Below, piece after piece: positions 43,107 to 52,898 of a DNA stretch of 64,000 bases. A model generated the notes under the pieces. It saw nothing but the letters and a program-made list of their open reading frames with translations, had not been told where the DNA came from and made no database searches. Source of the DNA: JAGNKE01 sp965230245 (GTDB lineage: Bacteria; Pseudomonadota; Alphaproteobacteria; Micavibrionales; Micavibrionaceae); assembly GCA_965230245.1 (NCBI GenBank), contig OZ246000.1, positions 2,294,001 through 2,358,000 of the forward strand. The letters are read 5' to 3'. Positions within the stretch are counted from its first letter, which is position 1. Every line of letters starts with the position of its first letter. Position numbers and translations under genes: made by a program.

Positions 43107-44680
43107 TTATGCCGCCGGTACTCTCCATTATGATCTTCCTGCCATTGGTGTGCGCACTGATGATTGCGGCTATTCGCGGCGAAGAGGGAGATGAAGATGT
43201 TGTTGAGAAGAATATCAAACATCTCTCACTTTTCGGTTCTCTATTTGTTTTGGCATTCGCTGTATTCATGTACGCAAATTTTGACGGTACAAGCGCCGAA
43301 TTTCAATTTGTCGAAAAATACGAATGGTTCTCTGCAGCCGGAATTACATATCATCTTGGAATTGACGGAATCTCCGTTTACTTCATCCTGCTTTCGGTAT
43401 TCCTGACGCCTGTCTGCATCCTTGCAAGCTGGAACTCAGTGAAAACAAGAATCAAGGAATATATGATCGCCTTCTTGGTTCTCGAAAGCCTTATGATAGG
43501 GACATTCTCCGCTCTGGATACGGTGCTGTTTTACGTTTTCTTCGAAGGGGTACTGATCCCGATGTTCCTGATTATCGGAATTTGGGGTGGCCCACGGCGC
43601 GTCTATGCTTCCTATAAGTTCTTCCTGTTCACGCTTTTAGGTTCAGTCCTGATGCTTGTGGCACTGTTGGCCTTGTATTCCCAAGTCGGAACAACCGATA
43701 TTCCGACATTGATGCACAGCCCGGTCGGATTCCAGATGCAGCTTTGGATATTCCTCGCATTCTTTGCCAGTTTTGCCGTAAAAATGCCCATGTGGCCTGT
43801 TCACACATGGTTGCCGGATGCGCACGTCGAAGCACCGACGGCAGGCTCAGTGATTTTGGCGGGTGTATTGTTGAAAATGGGCGGATACGGCTTTCTAAGG
43901 TTCTCTTTGCCAATGCTTCCGCTTGCTAGTGTCTATTTTGCTCCATTTGTCATGACGCTCAGCGTGATAGCTATAATCTACGCTTCGCTGGTGGCGCTGG
44001 TTCAGGACGATATGAAAAAACTAATTGCATACTCTTCCGTCGCGCATATGGGATTTGTGACGCTTGGTATCTTTACGTTCACATCACAAGGAATCGAAGG
44101 CAGTATATTCCAAATGCTATCCCATGGCCTGATTTCAGCAGCGCTCTTCCTGTGTGTCGGTGTTGTCTACGATCGCTTGCACACACGTGATCTTGACCGT
44201 TACGGCGGAATTGTCAAAAACATGCCCGCTTATGCCGTTGTTTTTATGATTTTTATGCTTGGCTCCGTCGGTCTTCCTGGTACCTCCGGTTTCGTCGGCG
44301 AATTTCTAACCCTCCTCGGTACATTCCAGGTCAGCACGGTCTTCGCTGCTTTGGCGGCAACCGGCCTTGTACTGGGTGCAGCCTATATGCTGTTGCTCTA
44401 CAGAAAGGTTATTTTTGGCCCGCAGGTCAACAAGGACGCTGCCGAAATGAAAGACCTGACCGGCATCGAAAAACTGACGTTAATCCCGTTGGCCGTTATG
44501 GTGATTTACTTCGGCGTGTTCCCTTCAGCCGTCTCAAACAGCATAAGCCCGTCTGTCGATAAGTTGTTGCAACAATACCAAATGTCTATGGAGCCGCTGG
44601 GTTTCAACGAAGCCAAAGTGATTGAAGGCAAAAAAACCGAATTGATACAATTAGGGGAGGCCGAAAATGGGCATGACTGA
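43103..44680 (+). CDS. nuoM: NADH-quinone oxidoreductase subunit M
   Basis: NuoM is the second antiporter-like subunit, 525 residues with about 14 hydrophobic helices. The key glutamate is in FLVLESLMIGTFSALD (about residue 137). PVHTWLPDAHVEAPTAGSVI (about 233-252) is the antiporter family signature, and QDDMKKLIAYSSVAHMGF (about 303) holds the central lysine region. The N-terminus has a charged insert (RGEEGDEDVVEK, about 22-33). It overlaps nuoN by 14 bases. Confidence 0.96.
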   Translation: MIMPPVLSIMIFLPLVCALMIAAIRGEEGDEDVVEKNIKHLSLFGSLFVLAFAVFMYANFDGTSAEFQFVEKYEWFSAAGITYHLGIDGISVYFILLSVFLTPVCILASWNSVKTRIKEYMIAFLVLESLMIGTFSALDTVLFYVFFEGVLIPMFLIIGIWGGPRRVYASYKFFLFTLLGSVLMLVALLALYSQVGTTDIPTLMHSPVGFQMQLWIFLAFFASFAVKMPMWPVHTWLPDAHVEAPTAGSVILAGVLLKMGGYGFLRFSLPMLPLASVYFAPFVMTLSVIAIIYASLVALVQDDMKKLIAYSSVAHMGFVTLGIFTFTSQGIEGSIFQMLSHGLISAALFLCVGVVYDRLHTRDLDRYGGIVKNMPAYAVVFMIFMLGSVGLPGTSGFVGEFLTLLGTFQVSTVFAALAATGLVLGAAYMLLLYRKVIFGPQVNKDAAEMKDLTGIEKLTLIPLAVMVIYFGVFPSAVSNSISPSVDKLLQQYQMSMEPLGFNEAKVIEGKKTELIQLGEAENGHD

Positions 44681-46112
44681 TTTCACCCTTCTCCCGCTTT
44701 TACCTGAATTGTTTTTGGCTTTAACCGCTATGGGGTTCTTGATTGTAGGCGTAATGCAAGGCAATCGCTGTACGGGCGTACTAAGCTGGACGGCATGTCT
44801 GAGTTTTGCCATTGCCATTATCCTCGTCCTGCAAATGGACTGGGAGCAGACCTTTGCCCTAAACAGCATGTTTGTTATGGATGAATTTGCGGGGTTCCTC
44901 AAACTCCTGATTTTACTTGGCCTTATCGCATCACTGGCTTTGTCGGTTGATTATCTTTATTTGGAGCGTATGGCACGTTTCGAATATCCTGTGCTGGTGA
45001 TGTTCGCAGGGATTGGCATGATGTTGATGGTTTCAGCCAACAATCTGCTCAGCCTTTACATGGCCTTGGAGCTTCAGTCATTAAGCTTGTACGTCTTGGC
45101 CGCATTCCAAAGAAACTCACTACGCTCATCTGAAGCTGCGATCAAATATTTCATTTTGGGCTCACTCTCATCCGGCTTGCTTCTCTTTGGAATATCTTTG
45201 ATCTACGGGTTTACCGGCTCGATTGACTTTACCCTGATCAGCCAAACCATTACGCAAGATGGTGCAATATCTCCCGGTGTTACGGTTGGCCTTGCATTCC
45301 TGCTAGCGGGTATAGCGTTCAAGATTTCTGCCGTGCCATTCCACATGTGGACGCCCGATGTATACCAAGGCGCGCCGACGGCCGTAACCGCTTTCTTCGC
45401 AATCGTGCCGAAAGTGGCTGCATTCGGACTTCTGATGCGCATTCTCTTCATTGCATTCGGTGATGCGGCCACGGATTGGGTGCAGATTATCTACTTCCTC
45501 TCTATCGCATCCATGATCGTCGGTTCGTTCGCAGCTATCGCACAAGAAGACATCAAGCGTCTTATGGCTTACAGTTCTATCGGAAACATGGGCTACGCTA
45601 TGATGGGCATGGTCGCCGGAACATCCGAAGGTGTCGGCTCTGTCATTCTTTACATGATGATCTATATGGTTATGACGGCTGGTGTATTTACTATTTTGCT
45701 TTGTATGCGCCGTGACGGTATTCTCGCGCACAAAGTGTCGGATCTGGCTGGTTTATCGAAAAACAGCCCGCTGATGGCATATTCCATGGCGGCCCTGATG
45801 TTCTCGATGAGTGGTATCCCGCCGCTGGCAGGATTCTTCGGAAAGATGTTTGTTTTTCTTGCCGTTGTAGACCAAGGGTATTACATTTTGGCCATACTTG
45901 GCGTCCTCAGTTCGGTCGTCGCAGCATATTACTACTTGCGCGTCATCAAGGTCATGTTCTTTGAGGAAGCTGCGGATCCCTTTGATAAAGGGCTGGTGTT
46001 TGAAAAACGCGCAATCTTGTTCATAACAATTCTTTTCGTTCTGGGCTTTATCGTAAAGCCGAACATCTTCTACGACAGCGCAATGACCGCCGCGAATGCC
46101 TTATTCCTCTAA
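44667..46112 (+). CDS. nuoN: NADH-quinone oxidoreductase subunit N
   Basis: NuoN is the third antiporter-like subunit, 481 residues. MALELQSLSLYVLAAFQR (about residues 132-149) carries the membrane glutamate. VPFHMWTPDVYQGAPTAVTA (about 221-240) and QEDIKRLMAYSSIGNMGYA (about 292-310) are further signatures. The start at 44667 lies inside the end of nuoM. It ends the complex I locus and overlaps birA by 17 bases, as in many alphaproteobacteria. Confidence 0.96.
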   Translation: MGMTDFTLLPLLPELFLALTAMGFLIVGVMQGNRCTGVLSWTACLSFAIAIILVLQMDWEQTFALNSMFVMDEFAGFLKLLILLGLIASLALSVDYLYLERMARFEYPVLVMFAGIGMMLMVSANNLLSLYMALELQSLSLYVLAAFQRNSLRSSEAAIKYFILGSLSSGLLLFGISLIYGFTGSIDFTLISQTITQDGAISPGVTVGLAFLLAGIAFKISAVPFHMWTPDVYQGAPTAVTAFFAIVPKVAAFGLLMRILFIAFGDAATDWVQIIYFLSIASMIVGSFAAIAQEDIKRLMAYSSIGNMGYAMMGMVAGTSEGVGSVILYMMIYMVMTAGVFTILLCMRRDGILAHKVSDLAGLSKNSPLMAYSMAALMFSMSGIPPLAGFFGKMFVFLAVVDQGYYILAILGVLSSVVAAYYYLRVIKVMFFEEAADPFDKGLVFEKRAILFITILFVLGFIVKPNIFYDSAMTAANALFL

Positions 46113-46863
46113 ATTGGTGAACTGGACAATTGAGCGATATGACTCGGTGTCCAGCACGCAGGATATTCTAAAAGCAAAAGCCGAAAACGGCGATGTTCCC
46201 GAAGGTACGGTTGTTACGGCAATCGAACAGACAAAAGGAAGAGGGCGGCAGGGCAGGACTTGGGTCTCTCCCGCAGGAAACCTTTATCTCTCTTTACTCT
46301 TGAAACCGGACTGCGGCTTACAGGACATTGCGCAACTCTCCGTACTTCTTAGTCTGGCCGTTGGACAAACAGTAAAAAACGTCACACCCGAAGACAAAAA
46401 CGATATAAAATTAAAATGGCCGAACGATATCATCATGAACGGCAAAAAATGCGCCGGCATATTGCTTGAAACCGGTATAACGTCCAGCAAACTCGACTGG
46501 CTCGCCGCAGGAATCGGGATAAACCTTAACCATGCCCCTGAAGATACAGGGATCAGCCTGAACTCAATAGGCCCTGATAAGATTACGACTGAAAAGCTTA
46601 CACAGGGCTTATTGCACAATATTTCGAACATTTACATGCTCTGGAGGGATGAAGGTTTTCCTCCCATAAGACAGAAATGGCTCGACATGTCATACCCGCC
46701 CGAAACAGTGGTCAAAGTCGGACAGGGGGAAACCTATAAATCGGGACGTTTTGTTGAAATTGATATGAGCGGCCACCTTGTTCTCAAAGGGGATGATAAT
46801 AAATTAATCACAGTCCACGCCGCCGATGCCGTTTTATGTAATGCACCCGATAAATCTTTATGA
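46096..46863 (+). CDS. birA: Biotin--[acetyl-CoA-carboxylase] ligase
   Basis: BirA activates biotin with ATP and attaches it to biotin carboxyl carrier protein. The 255-residue protein has the catalytic loop TKGRGRQGRTWVSPAGNLYL (about residues 49-68), with GRGRQGR matching the biotinyl-AMP binding motif, then KWPNDIIMNGKKCAGILLE (about 111-129). There is no N-terminal helix-turn-helix, so it is not also a repressor. A short C-terminal SH3-like domain follows. The start within nuoN couples it to the nuo operon. Confidence 0.93.
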   Translation: MPYSSKLVNWTIERYDSVSSTQDILKAKAENGDVPEGTVVTAIEQTKGRGRQGRTWVSPAGNLYLSLLLKPDCGLQDIAQLSVLLSLAVGQTVKNVTPEDKNDIKLKWPNDIIMNGKKCAGILLETGITSSKLDWLAAGIGINLNHAPEDTGISLNSIGPDKITTEKLTQGLLHNISNIYMLWRDEGFPPIRQKWLDMSYPPETVVKVGQGETYKSGRFVEIDMSGHLVLKGDDNKLITVHAADAVLCNAPDKSL

Positions 46864-46878
46864 TATAAGCCTTATCCC

Positions 46879-47649
46879 ATGTTACTAGCAATTGATGTTG
46901 GAAATACAAATACTGTTTTTGCCCTCTTTGAAGGGGAAACATTACGCGAGTCTTGGCGATGTAAAACCGATTCTTCACGCTCTTGCGATGAATATGCTGT
47001 TTTCTTGCATCAACTCTTCGATATCAAGGACATTAGCTGGGCCGATATCAACCATATTATCGTCAGCTCCGTTGTGCCGAATGCCGACTTGCATATCAGC
47101 CGCCTTGCCAATAAATACATCGGCCAAAAACCGGTCTTTGTGACATATGAAAACACGCCTGTCAGAATACAGCTTGACCAGCCCAAGGAACTAGGCGCAG
47201 ACCGGATCGTAAATGCGATGGGCGTTATCGAACATTATCAAACGCCTGCCGTCGTTATTGACTTCGGCACCGCAACAACATTTGATGTCATCGACAGCAA
47301 CAACATCTACCGCGGTGGTGTCATTGCCCCCGGTGTACGACTATCAATCGAAGCTCTGAACAACCGTGCAGCGAAACTCCCCAAGGTTAGTGTGAAAGCC
47401 CCCGAAAAGGTGATCGGCACAAATACGGCGGATGCAATGCAATCTGGGATATATTGGGGATATATCAGTATGATCGAAGGTATCGTTGCACAAATCAAGG
47501 AAGAACTGGAAGAAGATGTATTTGTGATCGCTACGGGTGGTCTTGCCGTATTATATAATGAAAATACGGATATCATCGACACAATTGACGAGCACCTAAC
47601 CCTAAAAGGCTTGCTTAAAATTCACCAGACCCTCTCTGAACAAAACTGA
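46879..47649 (+). CDS. coaX: Type III pantothenate kinase
   Basis: CoaX phosphorylates pantothenate in the first step of coenzyme A synthesis. The 256-residue protein has the phosphate loop DVGNTNTVFALF (about residues 5-16), GADRIVNAMG (about 105) and the second phosphate motif DFGTATTFDVID (about 129-140), then GGVIAPGVRLS. It is not related to the CoaA or PanK-II kinases. It sits in the usual alphaproteobacterial order birA-coaX-rnj. Confidence 0.95.
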   Translation: MLLAIDVGNTNTVFALFEGETLRESWRCKTDSSRSCDEYAVFLHQLFDIKDISWADINHIIVSSVVPNADLHISRLANKYIGQKPVFVTYENTPVRIQLDQPKELGADRIVNAMGVIEHYQTPAVVIDFGTATTFDVIDSNNIYRGGVIAPGVRLSIEALNNRAAKLPKVSVKAPEKVIGTNTADAMQSGIYWGYISMIEGIVAQIKEELEEDVFVIATGGLAVLYNENTDIIDTIDEHLTLKGLLKIHQTLSEQN

Positions 47650-47657
47650 TAAGACGA

Positions 47658-49343
47658 ATGCCGCGTACTGATATATTCCAAAAAGACGAACTCTATTTTG
47701 TCCCGCTAGGCGGAAGTGAACAATTCGGCGTGAACCTAAACCTTTATGTGAACAATGACGAATTCCTGATCGTAGATTGCGGTCTTGGTTTCGCAGACGA
47801 GCGCTTCCCGGGAATAGATCTCTTGCTCCCCGATCCCGCCTTAATCGAAGAGAATATGGATAAAGTCAAAGGCATGATCATTACCCATGCCCATGAGGAT
47901 CACATCGGAGCACTGAGCCACCTCTGGGATCGTTTCGATTGTCCCGTATACACAACCCCGTTTACGGGCGCCGTCCTGAAAAGGAAACTAAAGGAGATAG
48001 GCGTACGCGATCCGGATTTGAACCTGATCCGCGCCCACGAAACGGTGCAGATCGGGTCATTCGGGGTCAGCTTCGTGCCGGTCTCACATTCAGTCCCCGG
48101 AAGCTGTTCCCTGATGATCCGCACTGATAAAGGAAATACTGTGCATAGCGGTGACTGGAATCTTGATCCTGCACCTGTTGTGGGTCTGAAAACCGAAGCG
48201 GAGCATTTCAGAAAACTTGGAGATGAAAACGTCCTCGCCTATGTCGGAGATTCCACAAATGCAACAGTAGAAGGCAGCTCTGGATCAGAAGCGGAAGTAG
48301 CAGAAGGGCTCGCCGCCGAATTTAAAAAATGCGAAGGCCGTATTGCTGTTACAATCTTCTCATCAAACATCGGCAGGATTGTAAGTATTTCCGAAGCCGC
48401 AAAACAGACAGGCCGCCACGTCGCGATATTCGGACGCTCGCTCAAACGCATGGTCTGCGCAGCGCAGGAATGCGGTTATCTCGAAGAAATAGATGACTTT
48501 GTGTCCGAAGATGATATCGGGTATTTGCCGGATGAAAAGACTGTCCTGATTTTGACAGGCTCGCAAGGCGAATATCGTTCAGCATTGGCACGCATAGCCC
48601 GCGGCGATCATAAGGCCGTATCACTACAGAAGGGAGATACGGTTATTTTTTCCGCCCGTGCCATTCCCGGCAACGAACGAAACATCAATACGGTTAAGAA
48701 TAACCTTGTGGCTTCGGGTATAAATGTTATTACGCCACAGCAAAGCGAACATAAAATACATGTCTCTGGTCATCCGTGCCGCGCAGAGATTGAACAGATG
48801 CTCCAATGGCTCCGCCCGTCCTGTGTTATTCCCGTCCATGGTGAACGCTTGCAACTCGAAGCGCACGCGGAACTGGCAAAACAATGTCAGGTCAAAAATG
48901 CGATCGTCCCGTCTAACGGCTCCGTCATCCGCCTTGCTCCCGGCCCAGTTGAAATAGTCGATAATGTAGAAACAGGACTTCTGGCCGTTGATCAGGGTCG
49001 TATTATACCCGCAAGCCATCACACGATCATTGCGCGCAGAAAACTGCAATACTCCGGCGCAATCCATCTCTCTCTTGTCTTGAATGAAGATTTGGAACTC
49101 ATCGGCAAAATGCGCATGGACGTTATCGGTATCGGAGACGGCGGCGATCAGGATAAATTCGAGAAAAGACTTAAGGAAGAAGTCCTTGATATACTTGATG
49201 ATATAGCCGAAGACCACACAATCGAACTGGAAGAAGATATCGTAGCGGAGGAACTGCGTATATGTCTGCGCCGATATGTGATAAATCTTCTATCAATTAA
49301 ACCGAAAACGACGGTTCATGTCACCATTTTGGAAGAAGACTAG
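47658..49343 (+). CDS. rnj: Ribonuclease J
   Basis: This enzyme has endo- and 5'-exoribonuclease activity in RNA maturation and decay. It is a metallo-beta-lactamase fold protein of 561 residues. The zinc-binding motif is THAHEDHIGAL (about residues 75-85), with further ligands in VSHSVPGSC (about 141) and HSGDWNLDP (about 160). The beta-CASP domain has SSNIGRIVSI and the C-terminal part HVSGHPCRAEIEQML. Alphaproteobacteria often carry RNase J together with RNase E, so its presence is normal. It starts 8 bases after coaX. Confidence 0.95.
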   Translation: MPRTDIFQKDELYFVPLGGSEQFGVNLNLYVNNDEFLIVDCGLGFADERFPGIDLLLPDPALIEENMDKVKGMIITHAHEDHIGALSHLWDRFDCPVYTTPFTGAVLKRKLKEIGVRDPDLNLIRAHETVQIGSFGVSFVPVSHSVPGSCSLMIRTDKGNTVHSGDWNLDPAPVVGLKTEAEHFRKLGDENVLAYVGDSTNATVEGSSGSEAEVAEGLAAEFKKCEGRIAVTIFSSNIGRIVSISEAAKQTGRHVAIFGRSLKRMVCAAQECGYLEEIDDFVSEDDIGYLPDEKTVLILTGSQGEYRSALARIARGDHKAVSLQKGDTVIFSARAIPGNERNINTVKNNLVASGINVITPQQSEHKIHVSGHPCRAEIEQMLQWLRPSCVIPVHGERLQLEAHAELAKQCQVKNAIVPSNGSVIRLAPGPVEIVDNVETGLLAVDQGRIIPASHHTIIARRKLQYSGAIHLSLVLNEDLELIGKMRMDVIGIGDGGDQDKFEKRLKEEVLDILDDIAEDHTIELEEDIVAEELRICLRRYVINLLSIKPKTTVHVTILEED

Positions 49344-49355
49344 AAAGAAGAACAA

Positions 49356-49613
49356 ATGAACTTTGTTTCTGCCATCGTTGTATTTGTTTGTATCTGGTGG
49401 GTGGTCATGTTCTGTGTCCTACCCATTGGCCTATCAGGGCAATCTCAAAATTACGACAAAGAAAATATGGCCGCGCCGGGTGCGCCCGATAACCCACAGA
49501 TAAAGAAAAAAGTTATCCTGACCACTGTGATTTCTTTGGTCTTGTGGGGAATTGCCTATATGATCATAGCCTCAGGCCTCATTGATTTCAGGGAAATGTC
49601 CGAAAACCTATGA
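49356..49613 (+). CDS. DUF1467 family small membrane protein
   Basis: The protein has 85 residues and two hydrophobic segments (about residues 4-27 and 54-74) separated by a polar loop with PGAPDNPQIKKKVI. WWVVMFCVLPIGLSGQ near the start and the loop sequence are typical of DUF1467, a family nearly limited to alphaproteobacteria and often found between rnj and proS. The function is unknown. It starts 12 bases after rnj and overlaps the next gene by ATGA. Confidence 0.82.
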   Translation: MNFVSAIVVFVCIWWVVMFCVLPIGLSGQSQNYDKENMAAPGAPDNPQIKKKVILTTVISLVLWGIAYMIIASGLIDFREMSENL

Positions 49614-50080
49614 TCAGAACGTTCTTACTTTTATCCCTCACCGCATTTCATACCTTTTTGCCGTCTTTATCCCATGCGGCAGAGAACGAGGTACCGTACA
49701 CAGTCACATCATTTTGTCAGCAGATCACAACACACGTGCCAACGGATGCGGAATATGTACCCGGAGTTGATATGGACGGTAATGACGTTGTTCCCGCAGA
49801 CCTGAACCCGCAGTCACCCGCCGTTTTCGATCCCGTCATTATCCCGATAGAGGTCGATCTTGTTCAACGTTTTGGCCTGAATCTTTCAAGCGGTATTGAG
49901 TTAAAGCCGCAAGTCGGCTGGATCGAAATTTATCAGAACGGAAAGGTTCTGTTTAACGGAGAAGAAGTCGGTCAACAAATACACGCGATTTGTAACGAGG
50001 AAAAACAAGACCTTAGTACAAATCAGGATAGACAGAAAAGCACTGATCCCTTAGTCTCTGGCAATGACATAAAAGAGTAA
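49610..50080 (+). CDS. Secreted hypothetical protein, 156 residues
   Basis: A signal peptide is clear (TFLLLSLTAFHTFLPSLSHA, cleavage after AHAA-like residues near 24). The mature protein is small with acidic patches (EYVPGVDMDGNDVVPADL). The repeat-like IPIEVDLVQRFGLNL and a strand GWIEIYQNGKVLFNGEEV recur in uncharacterised alphaproteobacterial secreted proteins, from memory. No catalytic motif is seen. It overlaps DUF1467 by ATGA and precedes proS by 65 bp, so it belongs to this operon. Periplasmic location is the only functional statement I can support. Confidence 0.75.
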   Translation: MIRTFLLLSLTAFHTFLPSLSHAAENEVPYTVTSFCQQITTHVPTDAEYVPGVDMDGNDVVPADLNPQSPAVFDPVIIPIEVDLVQRFGLNLSSGIELKPQVGWIEIYQNGKVLFNGEEVGQQIHAICNEEKQDLSTNQDRQKSTDPLVSGNDIKE

Positions 50081-50145
50081 TCGCGCACATGAACGCGCCC
50101 ATTATCGGGAAATACAAAAAATTTTAGCACTTTTGGAGTTATTCA

Positions 50146-51597
50146 ATGGGCAAAAAAACCAGAACAGCCATTACACCGACCAGAGAAGAGGACTTTCCCG
50201 AATGGTACCAACAGGTTATTAAATCTGCCGATATGGCAGAGAATGCACCTGTTCGCGGCTGTATGATTATCAAGCCTTACGGTCTGGCGATCTGGGAAAA
50301 CATGGTCAAAATCTTTGATGAATGGCTCAAAGATTATGGCGTCCAGAACGCATCATTCCCGCTGCTTATCCCTGTTAGCTATCTTGCTAAGGAAGCTGAA
50401 CACGTAGATGGCTTTGCGAAGGAATGTGCGGTCGTTACGCACCACAGACTGGAAGCAGGAGAGGAGGGCGGCCTCGTCCCGGCTGGAAAGCTCGAAGAAC
50501 CGTATGTTGTCAGGCCGACATCCGAAATGATTATCGGCGATGCAATGTCACGATGGATTCAGTCCTACCGTGATTTGCCAATGAAACTAAACCAGTGGAA
50601 CAACGTTATGCGTTGGGAAATGCGCACGCGTATGTTTCTGCGTACATCCGAATTCTTCTGGCACGAAGGGCACAATGCTTTCGAAAACGCCGAAGGCGCA
50701 AAGCAGGACTGCCTGACTGTTTTGAATATGTACGAGAAATTCTTTCGTGAATACTGTGCATTCAGCGGCTTCATGGGTATAAAAACTCCTGAGGAGCGCT
50801 TCCCCGGAGCATGGGAAACCTATTCCTTCGAATCTATTATGCAGGACGGTAAAGCCCTGCAGGCGGCCACAACACATGATCTGGGCAATAACTTCGCAAA
50901 AAGCTGCGACATCAAATACCAGGGCCGCGACGGAAACGAGCATTACGTACACACAACAAGCTGGGCATTCAGTACACGCGTAATCGGCGGCTTGATCATG
51001 ATGCACGGCGATGATGACGGCTTGGTCGTGCCTCCGCGTATCGCGCCGTATCCAATTGTGATCCTGCCCGTTCTGAAAGATGACGGCAAATCAGATGAGA
51101 TCATCGCCTACTGCAATAAAATCAAAGACGCGTTGAAGAAGAAGGGCATCCGCGCCCGCGTGGATGACCGAGAGTTACGCACACCTGATAAAATGTGGGA
51201 TTCCATAAAGAAGGGCGTCCCTCTCCGTATTGAAGTTGGCGGCCGTGAAGCCGAAGACGAAGCCGTAACATCTGTACGCCGTGATCTGGGACGTGAATCC
51301 AAGAAAACAATGCCGGTCTCCGAGTTCATTGAAACCGCACAGGCCACGCTCGACAGCATCCATGATGGCATTTATGAACGCTCAGTCAAATTCCATAAGG
51401 ATCATACGTTCGACGGGAATAATCTGTCAGATGTAAAAGAGTTCTTCGCAGCGGATAAGGCTGGTCTGGTCAAGGTTCCTGTTGACGTTCTGGAAAATGA
51501 CAAACTTGAGCAGGTCTATTCGGAACATGGCTTGACCGCACGGAATATGCCGTTCGAAGACGAAGGCAAAAAAGTTTTAATCGGTAAATCTTACTAA
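50146..51597 (+). CDS. proS: Prolyl-tRNA synthetase, archaeal/eukaryotic-like type
   Basis: ProRS charges tRNA-Pro. The 483 residues form a class II core without the large editing insertion of the main bacterial form. Diagnostic features of the archaeal/eukaryotic-like group are RWEMRTRMFLRTSEFFWHEGH (residues about 161-181, motif 2), VRPTSEMIIG (about 125), the C-terminal zinc-type domain region, and a chain ending in IGKSY with the terminal Tyr that reaches the active site in this group. Alphaproteobacteria usually have a bacterial-type ProRS of about 440 residues at this exact place (before lolC-lolD-dnaE). An archaeal-type enzyme here suggests replacement in place. Confidence 0.9.
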   Translation: MGKKTRTAITPTREEDFPEWYQQVIKSADMAENAPVRGCMIIKPYGLAIWENMVKIFDEWLKDYGVQNASFPLLIPVSYLAKEAEHVDGFAKECAVVTHHRLEAGEEGGLVPAGKLEEPYVVRPTSEMIIGDAMSRWIQSYRDLPMKLNQWNNVMRWEMRTRMFLRTSEFFWHEGHNAFENAEGAKQDCLTVLNMYEKFFREYCAFSGFMGIKTPEERFPGAWETYSFESIMQDGKALQAATTHDLGNNFAKSCDIKYQGRDGNEHYVHTTSWAFSTRVIGGLIMMHGDDDGLVVPPRIAPYPIVILPVLKDDGKSDEIIAYCNKIKDALKKKGIRARVDDRELRTPDKMWDSIKKGVPLRIEVGGREAEDEAVTSVRRDLGRESKKTMPVSEFIETAQATLDSIHDGIYERSVKFHKDHTFDGNNLSDVKEFFAADKAGLVKVPVDVLENDKLEQVYSEHGLTARNMPFEDEGKKVLIGKSY

Positions 51598-51644
51598 CCT
51601 GTTCGGCTTGCCGATCAGATAACGCAGGAATAAAAAGGTACGAT

Positions 51645-52889
51645 ATGTTCTCCAAATTCGAACGAATGGTTGCATGGCGTTACCTCAGGTCGAAAAAGTC
51701 CGAAGGCTTTGTCTCTGTGATCGCCGGTTTCTCCTTCGCGGGCATCTTACTCGGTGTTGCGACACTGATTATCGTGATGTCGGTCATGAACGGTTTCCGT
51801 GAGGAGCTATTCAGCCGTATCCTCGGTTTGGGCGGGCATATGAACGCCTATTCAACCAGCGGAAAACTTTACGATTACGAACGAATGAAAGAACAGGCTC
51901 AGGCTGTCGAAGGTGTCAATACGGTAACTCCCGTCCTTGAAAATCAGGCACTCATGAGCCTGTCCAGCGGGGCAAAAAACGGTGTTATCGTAAGGGCACT
52001 CTCCCAAGAGGACTTTGCAAGCAGAGACATCTTATATAACTCCATTCAAAAAGGCGGTATCGAAGACTTTCAGGGCAGTAAAATTGCCATAGGGTCGGTC
52101 ATGGCCGACAAGTTCAGACTATACCCCGGCGATAAAATAACCTTGCTATCAGCCGAAGTGTCAAGTACACCCTTCGGCCCGCGTCCTCGACAGAAGACCT
52201 TCGAGGTAGGTATCATTTTTGATGTTGAGATGTATGAATACAACAGCGGCTTCATTTTCATGCCGCTTCCTATGGCGCAGAAATTTTTCGGCTACGGCGA
52301 AAGCGTATCCTCACTGGAAATATTTATTGATGACCCGGATAGGCTGGACGACGTAAGAAAGCTCATGGAAATCCAGCTCGATCCATTCGCAAAAGTCTAC
52401 GACTGGCGGGACATGAACAAAAGTTTCTTTAATGCACTTCAGGTCGAACGCAATGTGATGTTCCTGATCCTGAGCCTGATTATTTTGGTTGCCGCCTTCA
52501 ACATCATTTCCTCGATGATCATGCTGGTCAAGGATAAGGGGCATGATATCGCCATCATGCGAACGATGGGCGCAACAAGAGCTAACATGCTTAAAATCTT
52601 TATGCTGACAGGCGCAAGCATCGGCTTTATCGGTACTTTTGTCGGCGCACTCCTTGGTATTTCTTTTGCTCTGAATATTGAAACAATCCGTGAATGGTTG
52701 GAAGGCTTGACGGGCTGGTCTGTATGGGACGAGGAAATCAGGTTCCTCTCCGAAATTCCTGCGGTGATAGACTGGAACGAAGTAACAGCCGTGATAGCCA
52801 TGGCCTTTTTCCTATCGATTGCCGCAACACTATATCCCGCATGGCGCGCCGCGCGTCTTGATCCCGTAGAGGCTCTGCGTTACGAATAA
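51645..52889 (+). CDS. lolC: Lipoprotein-releasing ABC transporter permease (LolC/E family)
   Basis: LolC/E extracts lipoproteins from the inner membrane for transfer to LolA. The 414-residue protein has the FtsX-like layout: one N-terminal membrane helix (about residues 24-46), a large periplasmic domain, then three helices (about 272-294, 320-342, 375-400). The start FERMVAWRYLRSKKSEGFVS and the end AARLDPVEALRYE are family signatures. Alphaproteobacteria have a single LolC/E-type protein that probably acts as a homodimer. The gene is followed after 9 bases by lolD. Confidence 0.93.
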   Translation: MFSKFERMVAWRYLRSKKSEGFVSVIAGFSFAGILLGVATLIIVMSVMNGFREELFSRILGLGGHMNAYSTSGKLYDYERMKEQAQAVEGVNTVTPVLENQALMSLSSGAKNGVIVRALSQEDFASRDILYNSIQKGGIEDFQGSKIAIGSVMADKFRLYPGDKITLLSAEVSSTPFGPRPRQKTFEVGIIFDVEMYEYNSGFIFMPLPMAQKFFGYGESVSSLEIFIDDPDRLDDVRKLMEIQLDPFAKVYDWRDMNKSFFNALQVERNVMFLILSLIILVAAFNIISSMIMLVKDKGHDIAIMRTMGATRANMLKIFMLTGASIGFIGTFVGALLGISFALNIETIREWLEGLTGWSVWDEEIRFLSEIPAVIDWNEVTAVIAMAFFLSIAATLYPAWRAARLDPVEALRYE

Positions 52890-52898
52890 GGTTCATCC

